Origin: Cyclaneusma minus
Lineage: Eukaryota; Ascomycota; Leotiomycetes; Marthamycetales; Marthamycetaceae
Direction of reading: 5' to 3'
Assembly (NCBI GenBank): GCA_037179335.1
Contig: JAKZHN010000052.1
Coordinates: 1-64,000, forward strand
DNA length: 64,000 bases
Shown here: one piece after another, positions 38,461 through 51,508 of the stretch
Position numbering within the stretch: position 1 is the first letter of the stretch
Layout: each line of letters begins with the position of its first letter
Notes under the pieces: model-generated
The model's input: only the letters and a program-made list of their open reading frames with translations
Told to the model about the DNA's origin: nothing
The model's database searches: none
Translations under genes and position numbers: made by a program

Positions 38461-41400
38461 GGCAATAATTTTATTTATAAAAGTTTTATTAAAAGCTTTA
38501 AAAATTAATTTTGCTTAATTTTTTTAAAAAAGAATATTCGCAGCAATGCCAATAAAATTCGTATACCAAATTAGAAAATCATAATTGGCAAAGGGAATAG
38601 TATATTTATTAATAATATTAATAAAGGCGCTATTGGTATTAATAATTAAAAATGATTCAATGGCCTTTCTATTTCAAATCAAAAATTATTTAATAACCCT
38701 TTCCAATTAAATTCGTTAATTCGCTAATATAAACCAATTTAAATACGCTCCAGCCGAAAATGCGGGCACGCCGCGCAAAACCAAAGCCAATCGAGCTCCC
38801 GCTCCCGCTCCCGCTCCTAATTTAATTTAAGGCCAAGCCAATTTAAACTCCGACAATTTTGCAGCTATTTAATAAACCAATTAAAAACTTAAAGCTAAAA
38901 AAACATTGCAAAATTGCAAGCCAAAATTGCAACCCTTATTCGCAAATATAGCCCATTTGGCTTAAATTCGAATAATAAATAACCAATTGCTAAAAAACTT
39001 GTATATTTCAAAATCCCTATATATTAGATATTAAGCTATATTAAATATATAATATATGCAAATATTATAAATAATTTAATTGCTTACAAAATTATTTTAA
39101 CATATATATATTTGCAAAAAATAATATAATTTATATTTATCGCGTTTTAATTCCGCTTAAAAGCTATATATATATTGTATAATAATATTGTTAAATAAAT
39201 TATAAATTAAAAAAAGGTTAACAAAAAACTAAACTAATATTAAATACAATAAATATAAAGCAATAATATATATTATACGCACTAAATTAATTTGCTAAAA
39301 AACTTTAAAAAAAATTAAATAATTTTATTTTTAAATAAAGCAATTGATTATAAATTAATATATAATATATATTTAATATAGCTAAAAATATTAAGCGCAA
39401 AAATAAATTTAATTTAAAATTTAAAATTTAAAATATATTTAATATACATAATTTAAAAAAGCATTATAATAATTATAGCAGGCTATAAAATCTATATAAT
39501 CTTTTAAATAATAATGTAGAAATTTAATATTAGCCCAATTGCAAAAGCAAAAAAAAACAATTACTATTAAAATAAAAGCCAATAATATAGCCAAAATTAA
39601 TACCGGCTTTTTTTATATTTTAATTATAATGCTAATACTTATAGCCTATTTAATTATATTTATAAAAGAACAAATTCTAAAAGCCTAAATATAAAATTTA
39701 TAAATATAAATAATTTGGCAATAAAGCATATATTCTAAATAGCAATAGCTTTAGCAATTATTAAAAAGAAATGCCAATTATATAAAAATAGCTTTAATAT
39801 AGCTAAAATTAGAATAATTGTAATTGAAATAATTATAATTAAAAACTCTTTATAAAACTTAAAAAAACCCATAATTCTATAAATTATAAATATAAATATA
39901 ATAATTAGAAAAAATGCTAATAATTGCCTAATTTAATAATTTCCTTAGAAAGTAAAAGCGTATAATAATTAATTGCTTAATTATAATTAATATTTAAAAT
40001 ATAATTCCCGCTTTTGCCTTTATTAATAATAAATTAAATAAAAATTTTATATTATTAATATTTGCAAGAAAATAAAAATAAATTAATATTTATATATAAT
40101 ATTTATAAATTCGCTTTTTTAGTAAAATTAAAATAAAAATTAAATAATATTATAAATCTTTTATTAAAATTCCTAATAGTAAAAATAATATAAGAAACCA
40201 AAGCATTAAAATATATAAAATATTTTTAAATATATTTTGGCTTAAATAAATAAATAAAGAACATTATAACTGGGCTAAAATTAATTTTATTTATAAAAGC
40301 CAAATTAAATAAGATACCTATATTTTAAATATAATAAATAAAAAATTATTATACATAAAAATTTTTATATATAAAACTTAAAAGTATAATATTAAATTTT
40401 ACAAAATAATATTTAATAAAATAAAATAAAAAACTTATTATAAAAAATATCGCAAATTTAAATAAAATCCCTATTATATATATATTAAGCAAAATACCAA
40501 AATTTTAGCAAAATAAAATTAGATTTTAATATATTTCAAAAGCCGTAAATTGCCAAATATTAAAAATACTCCTAAAACATATACGGCAAAATTAAAATTA
40601 AAATTAAAGCAAAAAATTAAAATATAAAAAATCAAAAAACCTAGCCTATTTTAATAATTTTTTTAATGCAAAAACAAATGGTAGCCTATTTGCATATTTT
40701 GATTACAATTATACTACAAAAATTAAGGCAAATCCGTTTTATTAATTTATTTATAAATTATTTAAAAAAGAATTAATTATATTGAAAAGAATTAAATAAT
40801 GCATTAGTAAAAAATTAAATTTGCAAATTAAAAAACCCAGAAAAAGCCTTTGTATTATTTGTATTTAAAAAGAAATACCTTATATTTATATATTAATTAT
40901 AAAGGATTAAATAATATTATTATGAAAAATTGCTGCCTATTTTTTTTAATTAATACATTCTTGGCTAAATTGGAAAAAGCCAAAACCTTTACTAAGCTGA
41001 ATTTAAAAAACATATATTATAAAATTTGTATAAAAAAAGCATTTTATATAAAATATAGCAATTTTAAATATTTAATAATGCTATTTAAATTAGCAAATAT
41101 ATTAATTATATTTTAAATTTATATAAATATAGCATTTAAAAGAATTCTAAATATTATTATAATAATTTATTTTAATAATATTTTAATTTATTTGGAAAAT
41201 CCCAATAAATATAATAAATATATAAAGACCATATTTAAAAAGCTATAAAATTCTATTTTTATAAAAAGAAGCAAATATAAATTTAAAATAAATAAAGTTT
41301 TATTTTTAAATTTTATAATAAAAAGTAATAATATATATATATAATTAAAAAGAATACACTATTTAAAAATAGCCTATATTAACTATATATATAAAATTGC

Positions 41401-44400
41401 AATTATTTTTAGAATAAGCTAATTTTTATAAATAATTTATTTTTAAATATAATAATATTGTATTTTTTATAATTAATTTAATTATTAGCAATATAAATAG
41501 CAAAAAAAAACCCTGTTTGAATAGCCTTTAAAAGCGTAAAAAATCTTTTAGCGCATTAAAAGAAAATTTGCAAATAAGCCAATATTGTAATATTGTAATA
41601 TTTTAATTTTATAAAATATTTGCGGATTATATATAATATGTTTAAATTTGCAATATTAGGAGTTTTAAAGCAATTTAAAAATTTAAATAATTTAATGCAA
41701 TATTATCAGGATTTAATAGTTTTTAAATTTTGCAAATTAATAAATATAAAATTATTTGCAATTATAAAATGCTTTCAGCATTAAAAATAATGTATTACAA
41801 ATATATATTATAAAATTTAAATGCTTTCAAATTATAATAATTTATGCTATTTTATAAATATAAAACAATTTAATAAATATTAAGCAAAATAGGCTCTAAG
41901 ATTAAAACCTTATAATTTTAATATTAAATATATTAAAAAACATTAGAAACCCCGTTAATTCTTTATTTTATAAGCCAAATTATGAAAAAGCAATAAAGAA
42001 TATTTAAGCAAAGACTTTAAATTTGTTTTTACTAATATTATAGCAAAAGCTTTGCTATTTATTTAATTATATATTAAATATGTAATTTTTAAAAAATATA
42101 GCTGCTTTTGCAAATACGGCAATTGCATTTTAATTAAAATTATTAAATCGGGAAATGAATATTATATATTTTATTTGCATATTACAAACGCGAATTTCCA
42201 AATAAAAAACTGCATTTTATTTAAATTATAAAAATTGGAAGATTGGAATAATTAAAGCAAATTTTACAATTATTTTTAAAATTTAAAAAAATAATACAAA
42301 TATAATACAAATATAAAGTTAATGTATATTATATAAAAATAACTAATAGTAAATTAATAGGCTATTTTAAAATAAATTAAGTATTAATTTTAATTTATTA
42401 TAAATACTATTAATTAAATATATAGGCAAAAATATAAAATTATATATATAGTTATTATATTTGCTAGCAAAATAAAATTTGCCAATATATATTTTATAAT
42501 TAACTGTAATTTATATTTTTAGCCAATACGCTATAAATATATTTATTATAGAATTTTATTATAAATTCGCTAAAATTATAATATATAAATAATATATATA
42601 ATTCTATTTTAATAATTATAAATTATTATATTAAAGTTATATAAGTTATATATATAAGTTATATATATAATTAAAAATATTAATATACAATTCTTAATAA
42701 AATTAATTTTTAATAAAATTATTTATTTTATAAAACTTTACAAAACTTTTATATTTAATTATAGATTTATATTTCTTAGTATATCATAAAAAGCCTTTTG
42801 CTATAAATTCCATATAATATATAAATATAATATTTTATTTTTAAATAAATAACTAAATAAATAAAGCAAATAAATTATATTTTAAAAATCTATATATAAT
42901 ATTGCTATAATAATAATAAAACAAATTGGGCTATTTAATTAGCTATAATAGAATTTGCCTATAATAACGCAAAATAAAAAATACTAAAAGAAATTCTTTT
43001 TTGTAATATATAGATATTATTCATAAATTAATATAAATCTATTTATATAAAAAAACAAAACAAAAATATAATATAGCAAATATACTATTGGAAAAATTGG
43101 AAAAATATTATTAATAAATACATAAAGCAATATGCAAAAAAATACAAAATTATAAATTTTAATAAAATAAACTAGATTTTTTAATTTATTAAAAATATAT
43201 ATTTTAAAATTAAAAAGCTAGCAAAAAATATATAGGCTTTTTTTCTATTATTAAAAAGATAAAAGCCTAAGCCTATTATTTAAAATTCCTAATTAAATTT
43301 TAATTAAAACAATTATATAATATTTTTTATATTAGCTTTTTAAAATCCGCTAAAATGTTTTAAAATAGCGTATATAAATTATGCTTTGCAAATTTTAAAA
43401 TTTTTAAAAATAGGACATTAAAAAATTATAATATATAAATAAAACAAAAACAATTAGCTTATATTTTATATATATTAAAAACATTAAAGCTGAAATTAAA
43501 ACCAAATATTGGCCCAAAAAAACCTTAAAAATACCCTAATAATTTTAAGCAAATTCATTAAAAACACCAAAATTAAGTTATAATAATAATAGAAAAATTA
43601 TAGAAAAAACGCAAATTTTAGAAAAAAGAATATTAAAAAACCAATTTTAATTTTATATTTAAATAAAAAACGCCCAATTACGTGCAGTAGTAAGCGGAAG
43701 CAAAAATAAAACTATTTAAAATATAAAAATATAAACTTAATTTTTTATTTATATTTAATTTAATTTAATTTAAATTATATTTTATAAAACAATCAAATTA
43801 AAAAATTAAAAATTAAATAATAAATTTAATTTAATTAAAAACTAAAAAATATATCAATAAGAATTATAAATCCCCTATATTAAACAACCCAATTAAAAAC
43901 AAATATTATGCAAAAATAAACCAAATTAGCAAAACCAAAAAACCCGCAATATTTCCAAATAAAACCAGCTATTTACCCTAATTCGCGTATATTAAATCCA
44001 TAATTCCTATATTTTATATTATATTGCCAAAAGCCTAATTCTCCTTTTTTGTATTTAATAAAATATTATTAAAAAAATACTTAAAATTATATTTTATTTA
44101 TATTTTAATTGAATATATATAAAAAAAACGGGAAAGAAATTTATTAGATAGCACCAAACATTAATTGCTATATATATTAAAATATAAATTGCAAAAATAA
44201 TTTTAATTCAAAGCATTATATATTTTATAGCCTAAAAAGCATAAATTTTAAAACAAAACAAAACCCCCGGTAGCCTTTATATTATTTTTTAATTAAATTA
44301 AATTAATATTATAATTAATGCATTTGTTTTTAAAAAAAGCCTAAATTTTAATAATAGCAATAAAATATAGAAGCATTATAAATTATATTAAATAAAAAAA

Positions 44401-45790
44401 TTCCAATAGCGGGAATTTGCAAAACAATAAATTAATTGGTAAAAGAAACCAAAAAAAGCAAAATATAAATTTATTATATAGTAAAAAAGCTTATAATTAC
44501 CGTAATAATAATTGTATTTAAAATTATTTGCAGCCCAATTATAAGTATTAAAAATAGCGCAAAAAAGGTTTGCAAAAAAAATTATGCATATTAAACGCAA
44601 ATATAAATATAATTTTTTTTTGTTTTTTTTAGTAAAAGCGTAATTTAAATTTTATAATAAAATTGCAAATTTAATACCGCTATTATTATAATTATAATTA
44701 AAACCTCTATTATATAAAACTCGATTATTATTAATAAAGCCTAAAAGCTCGCGGTTAAAAATACTATTAAAAGCTATAATATTAAAAAAACAAAACAAAA
44801 CCAAAAAAAGCAAAAAACCTAATCTCCGGCAAAAAAGCGCACGTTAAAAAACCTATATAAAAACAATAATAAAACAAACCCAATAAAGGCAAAAAAGCCT
44901 ATTTTATGTAAATGAAGCCTTTGATAAAATCCAATATAATTGCTAAAAAAATTAGAAAAACATACCCCCTTAAAATTTGCCAAAAAAATTAAAAAAGAAT
45001 TTAAAATTAACAATGCGATTAAAATTTAATATACCATTATTAAAAAAGCATATAATACGCGTATAACAAAAAGGGGCAAAAAATTAAAAAAAATACTGAA
45101 ACAAATTATTTAAAATAAACCGCCGCTATATTAGCCTTTTGGCATTTGCAAAAAAAGCATACGCAAAAACTAATATAATATATATAAAGCCAATAAAAAT
45201 AATAAAATCCTAATAAACTTTAATATAAAAAATAAAAATTTAAAGTAATAAAAATAATTAAATAAAAGCAAAATTAATTTAATAATAAATAGTGCAAATT
45301 AATTATTGAAATTAAAATTTTAAAAATCAAGCAATAATAAATTTAAAAATAATTACTAATTATAGCAGATTAATAAAAACCTATTAATTTATACGGCTAA
45401 AATAAAAAGCTAAAGTTAATAATTAAAATTTAAATATTAAATTTCCAAAAGAACAAAAATCCGTATTTAAAAGCTTCGGAGCCCAAAGCTATAAAAAGGA
45501 AAATAATTGTTATATAAAATTAAAAAAAGCGTTTTACAGGCATTTTATAAGATATATATATAAAAAATATATAAAAAATAAATATTATTTATTAAAAAAG
45601 CTAAGCAAAATTTCTAATATATAATATTTAAGCATTTCCATTCTTATGCAAAAAGCGCAGCGGCTATTTTTTATAGCTAAGAAATATATATATAACGCAC
45701 CCTTATTTACCAATTTATTTTTAACCATTATAATAATATTTCTTATTATTATTTAATGCTATTTTCAGCTATATTATTTAAATGAGTTTC
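38461..45790 (+). mobile_element. Ty3/gypsy retrotransposon relic, copy B (5' end replaced)
   Basis: Colinear with copy A from just inside the left LTR, ending in a related LTR segment at about 45508-45790. The plus-strand stretch 40850-41116 happens to be open and reads as gypsy reverse transcriptase: LYINYKGLNNI (for VDYRxLNxxT), AKTFTKLNLKNIYYKICI (for AxxFTKLDLxxAYxxIxI), and YLIMLFKLANILIIF (for xLVMPFGLxNAPxTF). Key Asp and Pro residues are lost. A CTCCCG microsatellite of about four units at 38795-38818 has kept its cytosines. Confidence 0.75.
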
Positions 45791-46899
45791 AGTTTTAAAT
45801 GGGTTTTTTTATTGTTTTTTAAAACCCGGTTAATGATAATTAATTAATTTATTTTTGGTAGAAATAAATTTTTAAATATTTTGTAAATAAAAATAGGAAA
45901 TAAAGCTTTCAAAAGCAAGTTTTTAAAAAAAGAAATTTAATTCAATTATAATTCCTAATTAAAATTTGGGCTACTTTAATATTAGTGGCTTAAAAAAATA
46001 TTATATTATTATTAAGCTTTTCAAAGCCTATAAATTTTTTAAAATAGCCTAGCTTATTAAATTTATAATTTATATAATTAATTATTTAAAAGGCTAATTA
46101 AAAGCAAAGTGTTTTATCTAGCTTGCTATTCTTTTCCATTTTAATTTTAATTTTACAAAAAGCCAGCTTTAATAATTACTTTTTTATACCGGTAAAAATT
46201 TTAGGGCAAAAGGGGAAAGAAAAAGAATTTTGAAAAGCTTAAGCAAAAATTTAATCGGGTATATTTAAGAAAATACTAGCTAATATAAAAATACCAAAAT
46301 GCAATTTATATATTATTTAATTATAGCAATATATATTGGCAAAGCGGGTTTTTAAACAAATGGAGTTTTTTAATAAAAAATTAATAATAAAGGCTTTAAT
46401 AATATAAATAAAAACCGGCAAAAAAGCAGCAAAATCTTTTATAACCTAAGCTATAAAAGCTATGAATGCTTTTTAAAATCCGCCAACAAAAATATCAAAG
46501 TTTTTTGCTTTTTTAAAATATATATAAATATTACGAATTAATATTTTTAAAGCTATAACATTATTTTAATAATTGGCAATTAATTTAAATATAATAAATA
46601 TAAAACTTTCGCCGATATTAATACCGCCGCTTTGCTTTTATAATTGCAATAGCAATAGCAATATCCTAATTGCCTTGCGCTATATAGTAATAAGGTAAAT
46701 TAGATAAAATTATTTAAATAGGCCTGGTTGTAAGGAATAATATTGCAATTTAACCAAGAATTTATTTTCGCGTGAGTGATATTGTTTCTTATAATTTTTT
46801 TAATTATATTTTTTCAATTAAATTTAACCTATTTAATATTTTCAATTTCTATAAATAAGTTAAAAAACGCCCTAATTGAAATAAATAGCATATAGCTAT

Positions 46900-47658
46900 A
46901 ATTATTCAAATAATTGTTTTTAAAATTAAAAATATTTAAAAACTAATTTATTGCTTTATATCCAAAAACGCCAAACGGGCTATTTTAAAAAAAAGAATTT
47001 ATAAAATCAAATTAAAAAATATATACTGTGCCAAATAAATAATTGATAAATATATTTAAAATTTTATAAATGTTTTTAAAAAAAATTTAAAGGCTTTTTA
47101 TAGCTTTGAACAATTTTTTATATTTTGGAAAAATATTTCTTATACAGCTTTAAAAAAGCTATAATTCAAAATTTTATTTAAAAACCTCTATATATTTTTA
47201 AATACGAAAAAAAAAACATTTTTATTTTTACCTATATAAATGACTTTTTAATTCTAGGATTAAACAAGCAAAAAATTATTGATTTTAAATTTTAATTAAG
47301 CCAAAAATTTAAAATAACAAATATGGGCATTGCTAGAAATATTTTAAGCATTGAAATTATTTATATACCAAATAATTTTATATTTTTGTTTTAAAAGCAA
47401 TATATTAAAAATATATTAAAGCATTTTTAAATAAATCATTGCTACTTTACCGCTATTCTTATGCAATTTAAATTATATAAAATTTTTATAAAATTTTAAA
47501 ATAAAGCTATATTTGGCGAAATAAATAAATACCTTTATTATATAAAATTTATTAGCTACGCCGCCATTAATATTAAATTAAATATTGTTTTTAAATATAT
47601 TAAATTAGTTTAATTTGCAAAAAGTCTAAATCCTATTTATATTAAAGCCTATAATTAA
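46900..47658 (+). pseudogene. Ty1/copia RT-RNase H relic on the plus strand, cut by an inserted element
   Basis: The plus strand reads IYMNDFLILG (for the YVDDxLIxG core), then KQKIIDFK, then LSQKFKITNMGIARNIL (for LxxxFxMxDLGxxxxxLG), then QYIKNILKHF and YAAIN before the relic is interrupted exactly at the 47659 element. Stops and lost catalytic Asp show it is dead. Confidence 0.65.
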
Positions 47659-48189
47659 GGGATTCGCTAATGCCACAACAAACCTTTGCTAAATCCACAA
47701 CAGCTAGCCTAATTGGAAATAGCTGGGCGCACGGGCCATCACCGCAATTTTATTTTAACACAAATTTCTAAGGAAATTAATATTAATAGATAAATGGAGT
47801 TTTGTTAACCCAGTTTTAGTTTTTTATTTTATAATACAATTTTGGATGTTTAGCGGTATAAAATTCATTACGTAATACCAAAAACTCGTTTCAAAAGAAA
47901 TTAAAGTTTTAATTTTGGGCAATTTTGCTTAATTAATTATATTTCAAGTTGTAATTAATCTTTTTTAATCAAATTAACTTTATTAAAATTTAAAATTTTC
48001 AATTTATTTTTATATGAATTTGAAAATCCAAAATATACGATATTTGTACTAGAAAAATAATAAAATAGTAATTTGCGTGGATAAAAACGCTCGGGCCACC
48101 GCCGCGCGCTTAGATTTATCGATAAGCTAACCGGAATTGGTTAGCTGTTGTGGATTTAGCAAAGGTTTGTTGTGGCATTAGCGAATCCC
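47659..48189. mobile_element. 531-bp inverted-repeat element with 8-bp target duplication (copy 2)
   Basis: Same family as 23505-24044. It begins GGGATTCGCTAATGCCACAA and ends in the reverse complement. It is flanked by perfect ataattaa direct repeats (47651-47658 and 48190-48197). Subterminal GCGCACGGGCCATCACCGCAA resembles a block in copy 1. It sits inside a dead copia pol, so it inserted after that element. Confidence 0.85.
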
Positions 48190-48899
48190 ATAATTAAATA
48201 TTCCGCTATTTCCGGGGCAATATTAAAATTGGATTTTATTATAGGCCACCAAATCCTCCAAATCCCATATTTAAAATTTAGTTTAAAACTTTAAAAAAAT
48301 CTAAAGCTTCTCTCGCAGCTCCCATAGCTTAACTCTTAGCTTTTTCCAATACAAATTATGCAAAAAACAAAAACACTTGCAAATCTCACTCAAAATTCAT
48401 TTCACTAATAGCCGGCGCTTCTATAATATAAAAAATTAAAAAGCAGAATTTGTGGGGGGTTTTTTTTTAAATTAAAGCTATATGCTTTAAATAAGTTAAT
48501 TAGGGAAAAATTGGCTATAATAAATTAAATTTTAATTTAATAATATTAATAGCAAATAATATATTTATAGCTTTAATTATTTAATGCTTTAGCAATTAAT
48601 AATGTATAAAGCATATTAATATCAGGAATTTCTAATTTCGCCATAGCCTAAAATACTATATTGATTTTTACTATATTTATTTTAAAAATAATCTGGCCGA
48701 TTTTTTTATTAAGCCATTTTTATAAATAAAGCATAATAAATTTCTTAAAATAATAAAAATAAAAATTATGGATAAATAAACCTTTGGTTTTTAAGATTTT
48801 CTGTAAAAAAGGAAATAAAAAACATAAATATCACAAAGTAAAATTAAAAAAAAATCTACAAAGCTATAAATTTATACATAAATTTTTACGCTATAAAAA

Positions 48900-49048
48900 A
48901 CTACCGCAAAAGGGGTATTGGTCACACGGTAGCCCTTTTCTAGCTTAGCTTAGCGTAGCGCTTGGCACCTGGATATATATCCTGGTGCTTGGCACGTCAA
49001 TACAACATCATCGACCATGCTGTTGATCCCTACCGTGACTGATAGTCT
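48900..49048 (+). repeat. Little-mutated repeat end at the right edge of the island
   Basis: Normal-composition DNA containing CACCTGGATATATATCCTGG and TGCTTGGCACGTCAATACAA. It is the unmutated counterpart of 19863-19990, possibly an LTR end. Similarity stops near 49048. Confidence 0.6.
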
Positions 49049-51250
49049 TAACAGAAAGCGACAAGGGATTAAGGACTAAGGGGCATAAATAGAGCACGGG
49101 CGTTGAGTGTTTGCGAATCTCAGACTTGCTTGGGTAGTTGGCTCGGGTCATTGGATCTACTGCGCACGAGTTTGTTGGTGTTGTTGTGTTGCTGATATTT
49201 GATCCTGCGCGGTGAGCTGGGCAATGTGGGTTTTTATTGGGTGTTTTCTCAAATGAAGACAGCAGGACGGTTTTGGGACGAACGAGTGACAGCACGGCAG
49301 GCCAAAGGCGGTAGCAGACTTGATCGTGATTGAGAAACTGTGTGTTCGGTGAGCTACTATGCGTCCATTGAAGCGAGTGTACTTTCTGAGCCGAAAGGCA
49401 AAGACTTATAGTTACAGGCTTTGATAAATCACTGAAAAGCAAGTACAAAGTCTACGATCAAGACGTGAGGTACCGCCCTACTCAATATTTCCATGAAGAG
49501 ACAGAATGCATGGCAGGAAGGAGGGCCTTTATACCTGCAAGATGGATGGCAACTCAGGATTTGGTACTGGATTTTCTGGACTCCTGTGTCACGTGTCACT
49601 GACCTTTTGAGGTTAAAGAAAAGGGGCAGGTAGGGGGTGAGAGTCTGGGGTACCGAGGTAGTGCCGAAGTGCTTTGCCATCCCGCTCGAGGGAACTGAGG
49701 AGGAAAAGTATAAATAGGAGCTTAACTGTGAGTCTTGACCATTCAAGCTCCTTAGCTGTACCAAAGAAGCGCACTTCCGAGTGAATTTGTTCGCAATACG
49801 TTCGACGACCTACAACCTATCGAGTATGTTTTTTTGCTTTTCCTGGCAGATAGCTCGCTGGTCACATCAATGGACCTGGACTTCGAAAATCTGAGCAGTT
49901 GAGTTTGCGTCTTCTTTTCCTGTAACTTTGGGCTTTGCGTAGCCGCGACAGGAGCGAGACTGTGCGACAGTGAGGTGGTTGGGTGACAGCAGGTGAGTGT
50001 CAAGGCAGTAGCAGGCTTGAGCGAGTTCGAGTTGATAAACTTGAGATATCACAAATTACATTCAATTTGCAACGTACGAGCTGCTGTATTCTGTCATTGC
50101 TGTGGGCTGTAGGATGCGAATAGCTAGTGTAGAGTTTTGACATATCGATGTCCATAGTCAGAACCCTCACAGTAAGAACTCACCCTAGGCCGACTTAGGG
50201 AGGAAAGGATGGGAATTGAGAGGCGGGGCTTTTTATAGCTTGTAGCTCCACAAATCCTGTATTGGGAACCCTAGGGGTTTCAAGTCACGAGTCACGGGTC
50301 GCGAGGTGCCTACTCTTGAGACTAGGAAATGGGAACATGCGAGGTCTGAATGAAAGTCCAACGGCCAGAAGGCCAGAACCCACAGGCGGCTGACCATGAG
50401 CGAAAGGTCGGGGAGTCTGGAACATGGATAGAGTGTGTAAATAGAACACCGTCTGTCAGTCCTTCACAATCCAAGCCCCTGATGCGGCATCACTTTGCTA
50501 TATGGATCGAATCGCAGACCTTCCAATTACTTACTGGGTTGGCTTCCATTTCCCCTGCTGTTTACTAGACACTTCACTTCGCGAGATTCGTTGATGGACT
50601 CAGATCTAGAATTTCAAGCAATGAGCTACTTCTCCATCGGAAGGGGTCGCTGTTGCGAGTTGCGACAGCAGGATGGTTCTGCGACGGCAGAAAATCTCAG
50701 CGACGGTTAAATGTTGCGACGGCGGTGAAAGGAATCGGTGTAAAGCTCGAGGGTGGATGGGTATTGCTGGCTCGCTCTGCAGCTGTGATACTGTTACTGG
50801 CCTGCAGCGTATGTTGCAATTTAGTTGTAGAAAATTTATTCGGAAATCTCAGATGGATCTAGGAGCCAAGTAATGCACAGTGGAAACCGTAGAACGGAGT
50901 ACCTCTGTTTCATGTGTAGAGAAAGGAACTGGAGATGCGAGGAAGGGCTTTTGTAGCTTGTGCTGAGCAGTTTCTTTCATATAAGGTCTCGTGACTGACT
51001 GCAAAATTAGGACGTCAGTACGGATAGATGAGCGTGCATTTGAAAAGCAGATGGGTCACTTTGCTATTCAAAGCTCAGGGCTTTAGAAATTGACCCTAGG
51101 GCGGAGAAGAGGGGACTCAAATATAAGTGGAGCGCGATCGACGAAAGAGATGCGACAAGTGAGGTTATTCCTACAGGCTAGCGTGGTAGCTGTTGAGATT
51201 ATGGCTGACTAATCATGGAAAATGTATTTGAGTAACTGAATTATATTGAC
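49049..51250. repeat. Second cluster of promoter units (about four)
   Basis: Forward TATA-like boxes start at about 49085 (cataaatag), 49709 (TATAAATAGG), 50436 (tgtaaatag) and 51122 (tataagtgg). Minus-strand TATA boxes lie at 49530-49537 and near 50231. CAAG words follow the forward boxes by about 30 bp, as in CAAGCTCCTTAG and CCAAGCCCCTGA. Bodies carry GACAGCAG/GCGACGGCAG words. No conserved reading frame is seen. Unit spacing is 620-730 bp, slightly longer than in the 1-5100 array. Confidence 0.65.
49530..49716. promoter_or_regulatory. Divergent promoter in the second cluster
   Basis: Minus-strand TATA (tttatacc, 49530-49537), GTCACGTGTCAC (E-box 49590-49595) and plus-strand TATAAATAGG (49709). 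It has the same order as the left array, with wider spacing. Confidence 0.55.
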
Positions 51251-51289
51251 CTTAGCTATAAAATTAAATTATTCTAGCTTTTATATTAT

Positions 51290-51500
51290 CGCAACAACAA
51301 CATGGTCAGCCAGCGGTGGCCCGTGCGCCACCTCCCTGATCATGACCACCATGGCTACCGAGGGCCTCAGGCCACCACGCTAAGCCATGGCTATATCTAC
51401 GCTTCGCTGGGAGCTCTTCTATAGACAAGACTATACTCGTTACCTGCTAGCTTCGTTTATTACTCTTTAAGTGATCACTTCGTTCTACCCCTTTAATACC
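51290..51500 (+). repeat. LTR-like fragment of normal base composition
   Basis: About 200 bp with balanced composition between A+T-rich stretches. It ends in AAGTGATCACTTCGTTCTAC, which resembles LTR ends of fungal copia elements as I remember them. It also contains a palindrome-rich CCATGG/GGCCTCAGGCC stretch. No partner LTR is identified, so this is tentative. Confidence 0.35.
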
Positions 51501-51508
51501 AATATATA

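Larger units (their letters stand above)
18614..48900. repeat. A+T-rich RIP-like island of dead retroelements
   Basis: About 30 kb with no intact gene. A hand count over 27001-27240 gives 42 G+C in 240 bases (17.5%). One repeat has a mutated copy here (about 19863-19990) and a near-intact copy at 48921-49048. Most differences are C-to-T or G-to-A, and seven of nine CpA cytosines have become T. This agrees with RIP, known in Pezizomycotina. Recognisable relics inside are listed separately. Stretches 18614-22250, 22701-23504, 24045-25459 and 45791-46900 are A+T-rich without further identification. Confidence 0.9.

Noticed and set aside
40850..41116. Intact small gene in the A+T-rich island
   Set aside because: The open frame is a surviving stretch of mutated gypsy reverse transcriptase with catalytic residues lost.
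49008..50873. Short frames of 60-146 residues between 49.0 and 50.9 kb
   Set aside because: They lie across TATA/CACGTG promoter units, are not shared between units, and show no domain or splice pattern.
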